DNA of 64,000 bases, from positions 806,001-870,000 of the forward strand of contig OU015569.1 in assembly GCA_907165135.1 (NCBI GenBank), read 5' to 3'. Both the position numbers and the translations under genes were made by a program. Positions 15,566-26,932 of the stretch are shown one piece after another. The notes below the pieces were generated by a model. It was given only the letters and a program-made list of their open reading frames with translations, had not been told where the DNA came from and did no database searches. Position 1 is the stretch's first letter; every line of letters begins with the position of its first letter. The stretch comes from Oikopleura dioica. Taxonomy: Eukaryota > Chordata > Appendicularia > Copelata > Oikopleuridae.

Positions 15566-18544
15566 TGAGGAGCTGAATATTGACTGGTTGGATGAAGTGT
15601 CACCGCTGCCAGTGCGTCCTTCAAGTCCAGTCAAAATCGGACAGAGCCAGCCGATCAAGATCTGGCACGAGAAGCCAGAATCGGCTTTCAGCACCATTGA
15701 GAACGAGCTAGAAGAAGTGGCTGCGCGACGGCGACTATTCGACGAAAACCTAAAGAAGCAGCGTCGTGCTCAAATTGACCCCCTTGCAGAGGACGAGTTC
15801 TTGGACGAAAAACCGATCAAGCTCAAGGTTTCAAAAGCAATCAGCGATGCTCGAGCAAAAGTACCGACAAAGGTAGCATCCAAGCAGCGATTTCAGAGAG
15901 AAAAACCCAAAGCTGCTCAAACCGCACAACGGAGCAGTGTGATTCCACGACGTAAAGCTCCCCAGACGGCTAGGAAGACACAATCGGTGGAATTTGCGGA
16001 TGAAAAGCTAAGGTCGATTTATGGCAGAGCCGAATGGCAAGGCGGAGCGAAGAGGCTCGGCAGAAACCCGTACATTTATCATCAATCGCCGCCAAAGGTA
16101 CTTCTGCTCTTTATCGATTGATCCAAAAGACTCATCTTTATACTAGCATCATACAAACGTGCAGATTTCGCAAGGAATCCGTGTGCGCTCTTCCAAGTCG
16201 CAGACGACGCCGAGACTCGGCCTGGAACGAGGAGAAAGTGCGATTCAAATCGCGCCGCCTGTTCGCGCCGGTCCTTCCAGCAGAAATCGCAGAAGCTATT
16301 CTCCCGAGTCTGCTAGCACAGTAAGCATTTCCAGTACTTCGGAGGTGCTTTCTTCGACGCCGATTCCTTCCGCGGAACTAGTCGATCGAAGCCAGAATAC
16401 CTCTGTCACCCCAATGGCAACGACGGAGCCCACCAATACTCAGCCCTACTCATCCGTTGAAACGCAGGCAACCTTAACAAGCGTAAGTTTGTTTTGAATT
16501 TTATATTCATTTAGAGTCTATTGTGTAACATTATTGATAGTGTATCAATCAAGACGTTCCTTTGAAGATTTATAGCAATTAATCTTATTGTTCTATAATT
16601 GTCATTTTAGGACTCTCGTCAGCCTCCCCTTATAATCAAGCCATCATACGAAGCCATCAATGAAAGACCCGCTTCTCCACAAGGTAATTGATTTTTATAG
16701 ATTAAAAAAGAGGGAAAAAAAGTGAATAACTAAGAACATATATCTAATGAGCGCGAAATGACTAAACTCTTAATTGCCCTCTCTCTCTCTTTTTCATCTG
16801 TCACGCTCTCTTTGATCCCTGATCAACGTTATTTTCAGTGGATGATCGGGTGGATGAGCTCAAGGGCTGGTTGGAACGCGAATTCATGTCGAAATTCATC
16901 CAACAGGGTGTCAAGCCAAACCCTCATCCCGTTGTTCCTCCACGACATCACCAACAGCCACAGGACGAAAGACTTCTTCGTAAATTGGTGGAAGATAGGG
17001 TCCGCAAGTACCTGCGTGAAATGAGGCGAGAGAAGACTCCGCCAGCGCCTGAACCTGTAGTCCAGCGAAAAGCAGAGCCGCTTATTGTCAGCCAAACTTA
17101 TGTTCGCCCGATGACGCCGAGTCCGATCCACTCTATTGAGGTAAAAAGATCTCTTCAAAGAATATGATCTAACAGATTATCGATTAGTCCCCAGCGCCGA
17201 TCGAGTTAGAAGCATTCATCGACGAGACGGTAGCTAACATTTCCACTCCTGATCCGTCACAAAGGCCTCCTCGTTCCCCTTCACTCAAGGAAAACAACAC
17301 TCTGGAGAATCTGCCGATCGACGAGTCCGATGGTAAAGACCAAGAAAGCTACAGTCAAGACTTTGAAATTGAATCAATAGAATCATTCAAACCAATTCTG
17401 CAGAAGTCGGAGAGTGAACGGACAATCTCGTCGTTTACTGCTGGCCACACGCCAGAAATGTCGAACGTATACGACGATGAATTTGATGATGAGCTTGCTG
17501 CTAGTCAAATTATCACTCCCGGCGCTTCCACAAAATCGTAAGTTTTGAAAAGATCATCCTTATTCTTCCTGATTAGCTATCGTGAATCCCTTTTTTGACC
17601 TCTAGAAGTAACATAGTGATACTCTTATTCTAATCAACCAGCGGAATAAGAGAATCTTATGTGAGAACTGCTTGGATATTATATATCTTAGACGTCATTT
17701 TAGTGTTATTTCCATAAACTCGCTGGATGGAAAGTCGTCACCTACACCCATCCGGTCGTCTACTCCAGGGAAGGCTGCGCCGCCTCAGGAAATTGAAGAG
17801 CGTCCTCCGTCTATCCAGGTATTCTCATCTATCCAGTGCTCTCCGGTAGAGTTTCCTCGCACACACACATGTGCTTTCGTCTTTTTCCGGTCATGTGTAG
17901 GAGCACCGATTCGCCCGTTGGGATGTCAAGGCCAGATGCTCTTGCGGAGATAGGATCGCGTTTTCCACTCTTTGAGAGTCATTCGTTGATGCTCAATGAC
18001 GTTTTAGGAGGTGCCCGTCGTGCAGAGTCCGCCCTCGCTTCATACTCAATCGGAAGAGTCAACTCTTTGCAGCTCGACCGACGCCACATTCAGCCCGGGT
18101 GAATTGATCATTTCTTTCGGCGAATACAGAGCTCCTCCGAAGTCACTGCCCAAACGACAAAATACGCGAAACAGGAAAACAGGGGACAGCTTATCCGAAG
18201 GTAGGGTTATCCAAAGAACTCAAGTTGGACGCTTGAATCTCCCGAAAGAAGGGAGATTTATCTGTCCACTCTGAAACGCGACATTATCAAACACACTTGC
18301 TATTGATATTTGCCGTCCTAAATGCGCTAATGTGCTCGTATAAAAATAAATCACGTGTTCAGGCGAGATAGAGTGCTCAGCGAACGATGTCTCTCCGGTC
18401 ACCTCGCGAGAGTTCTCTGAAGGCGAAATTCGGTACCGAGTCAAGAATCAAGCAAATCCAGCCAATGTCGCCATGTCTGCCCCATTCGAAGAGACAATCT
18501 CGGAAGAGTCCGAGTACGATGATCCTACTGACTTACAGGAATAG
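15566..18544 (+). CDS. TALPID3: TALPID3-like centrosomal protein, C-terminal half
   Basis: TALPID3 (KIAA0586) is a centriolar protein needed for ciliogenesis and Hedgehog signalling. The first solid exon (15566-16098) contains a charged helix and EKLRSIYGRAEWQGG followed by NPYIYHQSPPK. That matches the conserved TALPID3 motif of a short YGR/K block before a Lys/Pro-rich PYL segment. Later exons give VDELKGWLEREFMSKFI, an amphipathic helix like the TALPID3 C-terminal conserved block, a Pro/Ser-rich acidic tail (YDDEFDDELAASQI, DATFSPGELIISFGEY) and the stop at 18542-18544. Introns at 16099, 16482, 16684, 17142, 17539, 17820, 18201 are GT-AG. The N-terminal half is not contiguous; see the coiled-coil gene at 9364-10434. 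Identification is by recalled motif similarity. Confidence 0.6.
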
Positions 18545-19327
18545 GATTTAGACCTACTTAGTTTAAGTCATTTACCCTAAAAGTGGCTAGGAGCGTTTGA
18601 GTTGTTTGAAGAGAGAAGCGTCGTTTCTCTGACGTCAAGCTCGAATTAACGAGTAAATGCTATCAAAGGGTAAACAGGGCGAAACATTTCGATAATCCTT
18701 AAACAGCCAGACAACTCCCTCTCCGACCAGTCCAACTAGCATTCCTCCGCTACGAAACTTCATCTACTGTTACATTCTTTCCAACTTTCGAATTCCAACA
18801 AATTTTTTTATGCTTTTCTATCTTTAATAAATTCTTTTTATTTTCTAATTTTTTGTTATTTATTTCCCATATTTATTCATAATCTACGGTAATTGATGCT
18901 CAGGTTGATAGTATAAGCCTTATTTTATAAGGGCGTCACTTTGTTAACTGTCGGAAAAAGTGTGCTTGAAAATTGATAGTTTTCATATCTACCTCGGTCT
19001 TTGCTATTTACTGAAGTCATGAAGGTGTGGCTGTCAATTTTGAATCTACAGTAAGGTGCAGCTGGCTAGTGTTTGTTGTGTTGTGAGATAAGAGAAGTTA
19101 GATCCCACCGAACTCATATCATAATGGTTGTTTACTTCGGAGCGTTTGAATTCGGTGTGCTCGACGGTAGTTGATGATTAACCAGCGAAACGAGTTGCTC
19201 ACTTGGAATTTGCTTAATCGGTCAGGTAGCCACTGCAACACGCGAATAACTCAACTAGAGACCCAACAACTAGAAACAGAGAGAAACGCTTAGAATCAAA
19301 CAGAGACATACTACGGTCTGAGAAGAC
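18545..19327. other. Intergenic interval
   Basis: AT-rich 3' flank with AATAAA-like sequence near 18828, then sequence leading into the kinase gene. No supported coding exon seen. Confidence 0.5.
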
Positions 19328-22300
19328 ATGGGGATTTTTGGTTGCTGCTCAGACTCTTCAAAAGAGCGCGAAAAAGAATTAGGAACCGGGCGCGCTCTAA
19401 GCTTTTTTATGTTGCCGGTCTTGGGCCCAAGTGCAAATAGCAGATATATCTTCCATAAAGGGATTTTTTTAATCGAAATAGAGCAGCCCGAGAAGATGAC
19501 CGTGAGAAGGTACTTGACAATCGCGAACGAGAGGTGCGCGAGAGAGAGAACAAACTTCAGAAAGACACGAAAAAGCTTGAAGACCAGAAGAAAAATAATC
19601 AAGGGCTCAACAATGAAAGTTTCCGACAGGAATGGCTTTTAGGATTTATCAGTAGCTGAATTTGCTCGGGTGAAAATCGAAGATGTTTAATGTGGGAAGT
19701 GGCTAGGCTACTTGTCGAGAAGAATGGATGAGCATTCAATTGCCATGCATTCGAGTAAATATTTGTTGAGCGTTGTCGTAAGAGCATTTTCGAGTTTTTA
19801 TGGCAAATGTAATGGCGATGTCCATCTTAATAAAATGTAGAAAAGCTAGGAAAGCAGGAAGTGCCGGCCGAAGTCGAACGCGAGCTGCAGCTTTTGCGCA
19901 GTCAGAACGCCTCGCTGACGCAAGATGTAAACAAGAAGAATAAAGGTTAGCATTCTTTGCTTTTCAGTTCCAAGGGAAGCGATCAAAGAACGGGCATAAA
20001 GTGGCCACATAAAATTCAAGAATAATAATGAATGATCTATTTTCCTCAAAATTCAAAGACGAAAAGTCTGGTTTCAAGGACATCTTTTTACTTCGATTCT
20101 AGTGCTAGAAAAATGGTCAAATAACTGGAAAATTTTCGTCTCAATCCTTTTTTTGAAATCAACAAAGATTTCAGAAATCGATGCTCTCACCAAAAAAGTC
20201 AAAGCAATATCAACCGTCCAAGAAGTAAGCGATTTGACAACAGTCTCCGTCGCTCCTCGAAGACGAATCGAGGAAGCAGCAGATCCTGTCGATGGCAAAG
20301 CAGTCGAGCTCAAGCGCGTTTCCAAATCTGCGAAGACAACGACGATGCTCAAGACGGCGCTGCGAAACTGTGACTTGCTCAAAGCTCTGGATATCACACA
20401 CATTGAGGCGATCGTGGAAGTTATGCAGCAGACTTCTTACAAAAAGGACGATGTTGTCATTAGGATAGTTTCGAAATATTCTTTTCCTACAATTGGGCTT
20501 TTTAAAGATGAGCTTATGAACTTGAAATGTCGAAACGAAAATAAAGGGAAGGCACTGATGCAGTAGAAATGTACGTTCTTGAGCATGGAGAAGTAGAAGT
20601 AAGCCATGACGAGGGGGATGGACGCCGTCAGGTTATTCACAAGATGAAAGCTGGAGCGACTCTTGGTGAAATCGCGTTGCTCTTCAACACGAAACGAACG
20701 GCAAATGTAATCGCAACGATGAACTGCACAATTTGGAGCATCAATCGTGCGCAATTCAAGAAGATCATGCAGAACACCAACGAAACTGAATATATTGACA
20801 GGTAATAACATCAAAATCAAGCATTTCAAAGATGATAAAACTGCAATCTAGATCGACCTTCCTCCGTCGAATCTCCATTCTTCGTCACTTGTCCGATTAT
20901 GAAGTGGCCAAGATTGCCCATGTAGCAGACCGCGAAACTTACCAAAAGAACCAGTACATTGTCCGGGAAGGCTTCGAAGGCGAAACCTTCTACATCATCG
21001 TCAAGGGTAAATGCGCGGTCTACCAGCTCGACGAAAAGACAAACAAGCAAATGTTCCTCCGAGAACTCGCCGCTGGCAGCCACTTTGGAGAAAAGGCCCT
21101 GATGAACAAGGCGAACTCGAACAAAAGGAAGGGAATCATAATTTTGAAAATATAGTGTCAGAACTAGGAAGTAGAGGGATTTACTGTGACTACAGAAATG
21201 CCAAATATTTAATGTCAGCGGTGGAAGAATGCATACACTGAGGGATTTCCGTGGCAAATTAAGCTCAGTCTTTTACTATCGTTTATTGAGCTCGCTTTGC
21301 GAAATATATTCCAGCATTACCTTTAGAAAAAGGGTTCGATTTGTTAGTAGACTTTATTCGAACAATTTTACATTTCCATGAAAGAACTGCCACTGTCCAA
21401 GCAAGCACTGAAGTCCAAGTTCTTACGCTCGAAAAGAAGGATGTTCTGCGACTGATTGGAAACATTCCCGACAACTACCCAGAACGACCCGATCCAGACC
21501 AAGGCTACGTGCAGATCAAGAAGCAACCCGAAGCGGACAAAGACCCCGACATCTCCCTTGCCAACCTTGCGACCATGTCGATCCTCGGCGAAGGCGGCTT
21601 CGGCAAGGTCGAACTCGTCAAAGTACGAAAGCAGAACCGTTTCTATGCGAGGAAGCGGGTCGCGCGAACCAAGATCAACAAGAAAGACATGGAGCTGGAG
21701 AAAACAATTATGCAAACGTCCGAGTGCAAATTCATCGTCAAGGAAAGGGCAAATATTTTTATTGCTTTGTGAGTAACTCTCTAATTTCTAAGTTAACTCG
21801 TTCGTGTTGAATTTTGTCGCGCCCTTGCAAGTTATTCTATACTCTCACTGACAGTCATTATGTTTACTTACTGATGGAGCCGTGTCTCGGTGGAGAGCTT
21901 TGGACACATCTTAAAAAACACAAGGTACGATTGTTATGTAGATGAAGTTTGACTCGCTGTTTCTAGCGTTTCCCAGAAGAGCGCGCTCAATTTTACGTAG
22001 CATGTACGATAGAAGCGATCCAGTTCTTGCATCTTCGCAAGATCGTCTACCGAGACATCAAGCCCGAGAATCTGCTGATAGATCGACACGGTTACGCGAA
22101 ACTCGCCGATTTCGGCCTTGCTCGAATCACCCAGCCCGGATCAAAGCGATGGACTTGCTGCGGAACGCCGGAATACATGGCGCCTGAAGTACTACTCAAA
22201 TACGGCCACGACTTCTCGGTCGATTACTGGGCCCTGGGAGTGCTCATTTACGAGTTAACGATGGGCGAACCGCCATTCAAGAGCCCCAAGTTCATCATGA

Positions 22301-22683
22301 AAGGAATCGACGTCGCCACCTTCCCGAACAGAATCACGCGCCCAGGAAAAGATATTGTCAAGGCACTTGTCCAGGTCAATCCCAGTAAGCGACTCGGTAA
22401 CTTCAAGGGCGGCATTGACGAGATCAAAAATCATCGATGGTTCCAGGTTAGTTTTTATTCTCTCGTTCTCTTCCTTGATTTCATGTCCAAAAATGTAGAC
22501 TTTCTTACTGTTTCCTAGCCAAAATTAGTTGAAATAACCGACTCATTTGTTCATTTCTAGGCTTTCGACTGGCAAGGACTGCAAAAAAGAACAATCAACG
22601 CGCCCTGGGAGCCAATTCTCCGCACAGACTGGGACACGCGCTACTTCGACCAGCAGAATTCGGACAGAACGACTGGCATGTAA
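19328..22683 (+). CDS. PRKG: cGMP-dependent protein kinase (PKG)
   Basis: A complete PKG: N-terminal MGIFGCC (myristoylation/palmitoylation-like), an Arg/Glu-rich coiled coil (19484-19945), two cyclic-nucleotide-binding domains (20175-20801 with [16 protein letters not shown]; 20852-21440 with FGEKALMN and RTATVQA), and an AGC kinase domain. Kinase motifs are [41 protein letters not shown] and [13 protein letters not shown]. The last exon (22561-22683) gives [11 protein letters not shown] and a short tail. It phosphorylates Ser/Thr substrates in response to cGMP. Four introns appear GA-AG (19383-19483, 20464-20546, 21128-21384, 21743-21831) and one GG-AG (19604-19840). Each is supported because the join restores the family sequence, e.g. 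KFIVK to [17 protein letters not shown]. Other introns are GT-AG. The C-terminal tail is short for the family. Confidence 0.93.
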
Positions 22684-23198
22684 ACCGACCCTTACTTACT
22701 TTCTTCGTCTGCAAAACACAACTGTTGTAAATACGATTTTGTTGTCCTTGTGTTAAATTTCAACCCTGTGAAGAACCTCATTCCAGAAAATGCGCATTTT
22801 TCGAAAAAAAAACTAATTATTTTTATTATCTTATTTTCTTTATCAGAGTTCACAGTCAAAGTCATAACACTGATAACACATCACGAATAAATAAATTCTG
22901 AAAATATTCTGAAGCCCTTCCTTTTCCAATCAATTTTGAAAATCTAATTCAGAAATGAAAAGTGCTCAAAAATCCTTCGCGAAAAACGTGAAAAATCGTC
23001 ACATGCGGCGCATGGCAACGCTCCTCGTCAAGTTTCCGCAAAGGTGCGAATCAGATGACCACACTAGCTACTATTACTATTGCAAATTGAATACTCATCC
23101 CCGCGACTGGGATATTAGAGAGAGGGCTTAATTAGAGATTGTACTACCCTGGTCTTTGAATTGATTTCGCGCCTTTACAATTTATTTCAGACGAAAGA
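22684..23198. other. Intergenic interval before the NME/EEF1B/QNG1 cluster
   Basis: AT-rich. Probably holds the 3' end of the kinase gene and the promoter of the cluster. It ends in a TTTATTTCAG acceptor-like site eight bases before the NDPK ATG. Confidence 0.5.
23181..23190 (+). promoter_or_regulatory. Candidate trans-splice acceptor before NDPK
   Basis: TTTATTTCAG lies immediately upstream of ACGAAAGAATGG, with no upstream exon apparent. In larvaceans many mRNAs receive a spliced leader, so this is a plausible acceptor. It could also be an ordinary 5' UTR intron end. Confidence 0.4.
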
Positions 23199-24094
23199 AT
23201 GGCTACTCGAGAAAGAACTTTCATTGCTATCAAGCCTGATGGTGTTCAGCGAGGCCTCGTTGGCAAGATCATCCAGGTACGTTCATTTCTTCCTTCGAAA
23301 ATCATAACCAAGGATGATAGGATATCCATCTACTGATATGATATCAGTGATATCGCTATTACGTGTATCTATATCATAGGCAAACTTATACTGCAATTTA
23401 GCTAGTAGCTACCAGAATAAGGTCCTTTTTATTTTTAGAAAAAGAGCCATATTCTGGTTCAAAATATGTGTATGAAATATTAGATTTTATATAGAGATCT
23501 GCTCTATAATTTATTAATTTATAGGCTATAAATAAATATAGAGCCCAATTCTGGTAGTAGAATAAATTTGTATTTATAAATAACTTATTAACTTGGTTTT
23601 TGGCAAATGGGTTTTTCCTGTGCCAGGATGTGGTAAAATAAACTTCCTAAACTTTTATTTTTAGCGATTTGAGGAGCGCGGATTCAAGATGGTCGCGCTC
23701 AAGATGTGCGCTCCTGGCCGAGCTCACCTCGAGAAGCACTACGCCGATCTTTCCAAGAAGCCATTCTTTAAGGACCTCGTCGACTACATGGTTTCCGGCC
23801 CAATCGTCTGCATGGTCTGGGAAGGTCTCAACGTCGTCAAGTGCGGCCGAATGATGCTCGGCGAGACTAACCCACAGGCTTCTCTTCCTGGCTCCATCCG
23901 AGGAGACTTCTCCATCCAGGCAAGCAACAGAAGCTGTCTCCTAACTTCTTAATCTTCAAATTTAGGTCGGTCGAAACATCTGCCACGGATCCGATTCCGT
24001 CGACTCCGCCAACCACGAAATCGCACTCTGGTTCAACAAGAACGAACTCGTCAACTGGGACTCCGCCATGTACAGCTGGATCTACGAAGAATAG
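23199..24094 (+). CDS. NME: Nucleoside diphosphate kinase (NME1/2 type)
   Basis: Transfers the gamma phosphate from ATP to NDPs. About 150 residues in three exons: [34 protein letters not shown], the [17 protein letters not shown] loop, and [20 protein letters not shown] with the catalytic His in HGSDS, ending YEE. Exon 1 is 23199-23275, exon 2 23665-23919, exon 3 23966-24094. Intron 1 is GT-AG and rather long and AT-rich (389 bases). Intron 2 (23920-23965, 46 bases) uses a GC donor. It is the first gene of a tight cluster, with eEF1B starting within about 150 bases of its stop, suggesting an operon. Confidence 0.97.
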
Positions 24095-24149
24095 AGGCTG
24101 CAAAACTATTGAGATAATCTTACTGTATTCACGCAAATACAGTAAATTG

Positions 24150-24223
24150 CTCAGACTCATCTTGTATTCTTCTGTCTTTCTCTCTTTTTGAATTCGCGAT
24201 CAGGACTCTCAAGATGAGTCTGA
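24150..24223. repeat. Inverted repeat between NDPK and eEF1B
   Basis: CAGACTCATCTTG near 24153 and its perfect reverse complement CAAGATGAGTCTG near 24209 flank a pyrimidine-rich stretch. The hairpin sits in the intercistronic spacer, where 3' end formation and trans-splicing would occur. Confidence 0.6.
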
Positions 24224-25082
24224 TCTCTTTTGCAGTCTTTCATAAGAGGAGCCAGCGCCAAAGAAACCCGTCGAGAAGGTCTCGTACCCCGAGTTGAGCG
24301 ACGCGGAAAAAGCAAAGTTGAACGGAAAGCTGCTCGATTTGCCCTACGTCTCTGGCTACACCCCAAGCCAGGAGGACGTCTTCTACTTTGTTCAAATCAA
24401 GAAAGTCGACGAGAAACTTGTCAACCTCGCCAGATGGTGGCGAAACATTGCTTCTTATGAAAGCGAGTTCGCTTCTCTTCCTGGAGAGCCAAGGTTGCCC
24501 GGCGCTGCTCCAGGTTGGTTTTAAATTAGATCCTCTTTAGACTTGATTATGTTTAGTTATCCTCCATAATTCTAGATTAGAAATGTATTTTAGCTGCTCC
24601 AGCCAAGAAGAAAGAGGAAGAAGAAGATGACGACATCGATCTCTTCGGCGATGATAGCGAAGACGAAGATGCCGCAGCTGAGCAAGAAAGAATCAAGGCC
24701 GAGCGAGTTGCCGCTTACAACGCCAAGAAAGCCGCCAAGGAAGAGAAGAAAGGCAAGATCATCGCCAAGTCGAATATCATCCTTGATATCAAGCCCTGGG
24801 ATGACGAGACCGACATGAAGGCGCTCGAGGCCGAAGTCAGGTGGGAAGCAACTTAACCGAAGCTCTTGTTGGAATCTAACCTTGTTCTTTAGAAAGATCA
24901 GCATGGACGGTCTACTCTGGGGCACTGGCAAGCTGGTCGCCATCGGCTACGGTATCAAGAAATTGCAGATCACGACAGTTGTCGAAGACGACAAGGTCTC
25001 CACCGAAGACCTTGAAGAACAAATCACCGCCTTGGAAGATTATGTTCAATCTGTTGACATTGTCGCCTTCAATAAAATCTAA
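24214..25082 (+). CDS. EEF1B: Translation elongation factor 1-beta (eEF1B guanine exchange subunit)
   Basis: Guanine nucleotide exchange factor for eEF1A. Frame established from about 24246: [19 protein letters not shown], a GST-C-like N domain ([18 protein letters not shown]), an acidic linker with the family's DDIDLFGDD motif, and the catalytic exchange domain ([54 protein letters not shown]) ending at 25080-25082. Introns near 24514 and 24841 are GT-AG. The start is not resolved: the only nearby ATG (24214) is in another frame, so a tiny first exon or unusual intron ending AAG at about 24245 must join it. Second gene of the cluster, 35 bases before QNG1. Confidence 0.92.
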
Positions 25083-25117
25083 AACAACTGAAGTCAACGA
25101 TGTAATTTTCAGAAAAG
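25083..25117 (+). promoter_or_regulatory. 35-base intercistronic spacer with acceptor
   Basis: Contains GATGTAATTTTCAG just before AAAAGATGG of the next gene. Too short for a separate promoter, so this is good evidence that eEF1B and QNG1 are co-transcribed and resolved by trans-splicing. Confidence 0.65.
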
Positions 25118-26432
25118 ATGGCAGATTACAGCGCAGTTAGCAGTTGTGGCAGAATAGCGCAAACTGCAGAGCATGTCAAGCTTTGGTTTCCTCGTGATTT
25201 AATTTCTGTTGTTGTAGTTTTGATAGTTGGAAAACCAAATGGCAGGTAAATGAAGCAGGAATCAAAGTCGTAGCTGCTGAAGTTGCCAAAGAGATTGGCG
25301 ACGCACTTGATGATATGCCAGCTTTTTGCAGAAAGACCTGGACGCATAATTTACGTCCGACAGTTTTGGACGAGCACGGGCTTAATTGGATATTTCTTTG
25401 CGGAAATTGGAATTATTGCTTTTGGCCTGAGGACGGAGAAATGCCCTTGACGATCAGTCACAGGGGACATACGTACAAGCGGAGCTGGGCGATGATCGCT
25501 TCGGTCACACGAGCGCTTGATGGTCGGAAAGTCGAACTGGCTGACCCGAAATGGCAGATGAAGGCCACGCGGAGTGACGTTGCCTTTATTTTCGAAGGCG
25601 ACTCTGGCAGTGGAGAAGTGCCGCTGCTCGACCAAAGAGTCAAGTCGATCAACGAGCTTGGCAAGTGGATCGACTCTTACGGCGGCCTCAAGAAAATCCT
25701 GGAACGCTGCGAAGGAAAATGTCTGAAGCTGATTGAATTGCTGTGCGAAGTAAGAGAGAACAACGCTCGAATTTTCACGAATTTAGATGCCGAACTGGAA
25801 CGACAGTTTGCTCTACGGCCCAGGCAAGAGTTTGCCAAGTTAAAATTTATTGTCAATGAGTAAACCCGAAAATTGTGAAACTCTTTTGAAAAAGTGGGAA
25901 ATGAAAGAATGTGGATTTTGAAGCGCGCCCAGCTTCTTTGCGCGGATCTGTGGTACTGTGGGATGCAGAGCGAAGAAACTGAAATTTCAAAGCTCTGTAA
26001 ATTCGAGGATATCCACCAGTTGAGTGCATTTGCAGACTACAGAATACCGCAATCGTTGGAAAGCATGGGCGCGTTAGAATATAGGTGTCGACGCTAAAAA
26101 CAGCCCTTGTCAGTTTTAACTTTTACTTCAGTGAGCATCTGAAAAAGCTGCTAAACGAGCAACACCGGTTCAAGCCAGGAGAGCAAGAAGAAGTGGAAAT
26201 CCGTGCTGTCTCCGTTCACGCCGCTCATTTGGTAGCGAATGAACTTCGGAACTGGTAACTTCCTATAACGATAACCTTCTTCTTCTCATCTTCATTCTAG
26301 CGAAGAGTTCAAAAGAAGTTTGCAAAGATCACCGACGTAATTGTCGACACCTTCCTCTGGACCTACGCCATGTTGGATAAAAACCAGTGCCAACGGCTGC
26401 CACATCATCTCTGCCGAACCGTGTTTTACTGA
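25118..26432 (+). CDS. QNG1: Queuosine 5'-phosphate N-glycosylase (QNG1, DUF2419)
   Basis: Releases queuine from queuosine phosphate for tRNA queuosine salvage. Matching family blocks in order: LNWIFLCGNWNYCFWPEDG (family DAVNFCFW region), RGHTYKRSWAMIASVTRALD, a middle GLKKILERCEGKCLKLIELL helix, ILKRAQLLCADLWY, FADYRIPQSLESMGALEY, EVEIRAVSVHAAHLVANEL, and VIVDTFLWTYA near the end. Stop 26430-26432. ATG 25118 gives MADYSAVSSCGRIAQTAEHV. Intron 25824-25907 is GC-AG and 26249-26305 is GA-AG, both inferred because the joined product matches the family (ANELR to VQKKF). Directly behind eEF1B, so likely an operon of translation-related genes. Confidence 0.9.
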
Positions 26433-26454
26433 GCTAAAAGCCCTCTTCTTTTAG

Positions 26455-26564
26455 CCGGGCTCGGTAACCTGCGTGAAAACCTGAGTCAGGGTCCTGAGAG
26501 AGCTTCAACGACCATTCTTATTCAGGACCCTGACTCAGGTTTCTTCACAGGTCGCCCAGCTCTG
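26455..26564. mobile_element. MITE-1, short copy
   Basis: Both terminal repeats present (GGTAACCTGCGTGAAAACCT ... CTGACTCAGG), internal hairpin modules lost. Flanks TCTTTTAG and TGGTTTAG agree at 6 of 8 bases as a target duplication. Confidence 0.8.
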
Positions 26565-26932
26565 TGGTTTAGATTTCTTTAATTTTAGAATTTTCCCTTT
26601 CATTCTGAATCAGTTAGTTTCCTTTCTTCATTCTTCCACAAATCAGTTCTTCCAAGCTTTTAATAAAATTACAAACATACGTATTATTGGAAAAGGGTGA
26701 GAAGCGTCGTTTCATACGGCGCGTCTCATAAATTAATCAAATTTCGCATTTTGAACAATGGGATTAGAGAGCTGAGTCATGTGGCCGAGGTTGAACTAGG
26801 GTGATCAAACACGCTCGAGTAGTGGTGCTGAGTCCCCCCGCTGCGCAAAAAAAACCATAAACTTTCACACACAACTCTCAGCTATTTTCTATTTTTCATT
26901 TCTCCAAGAGCAAAAATCCAAGAAAAAAAAAA

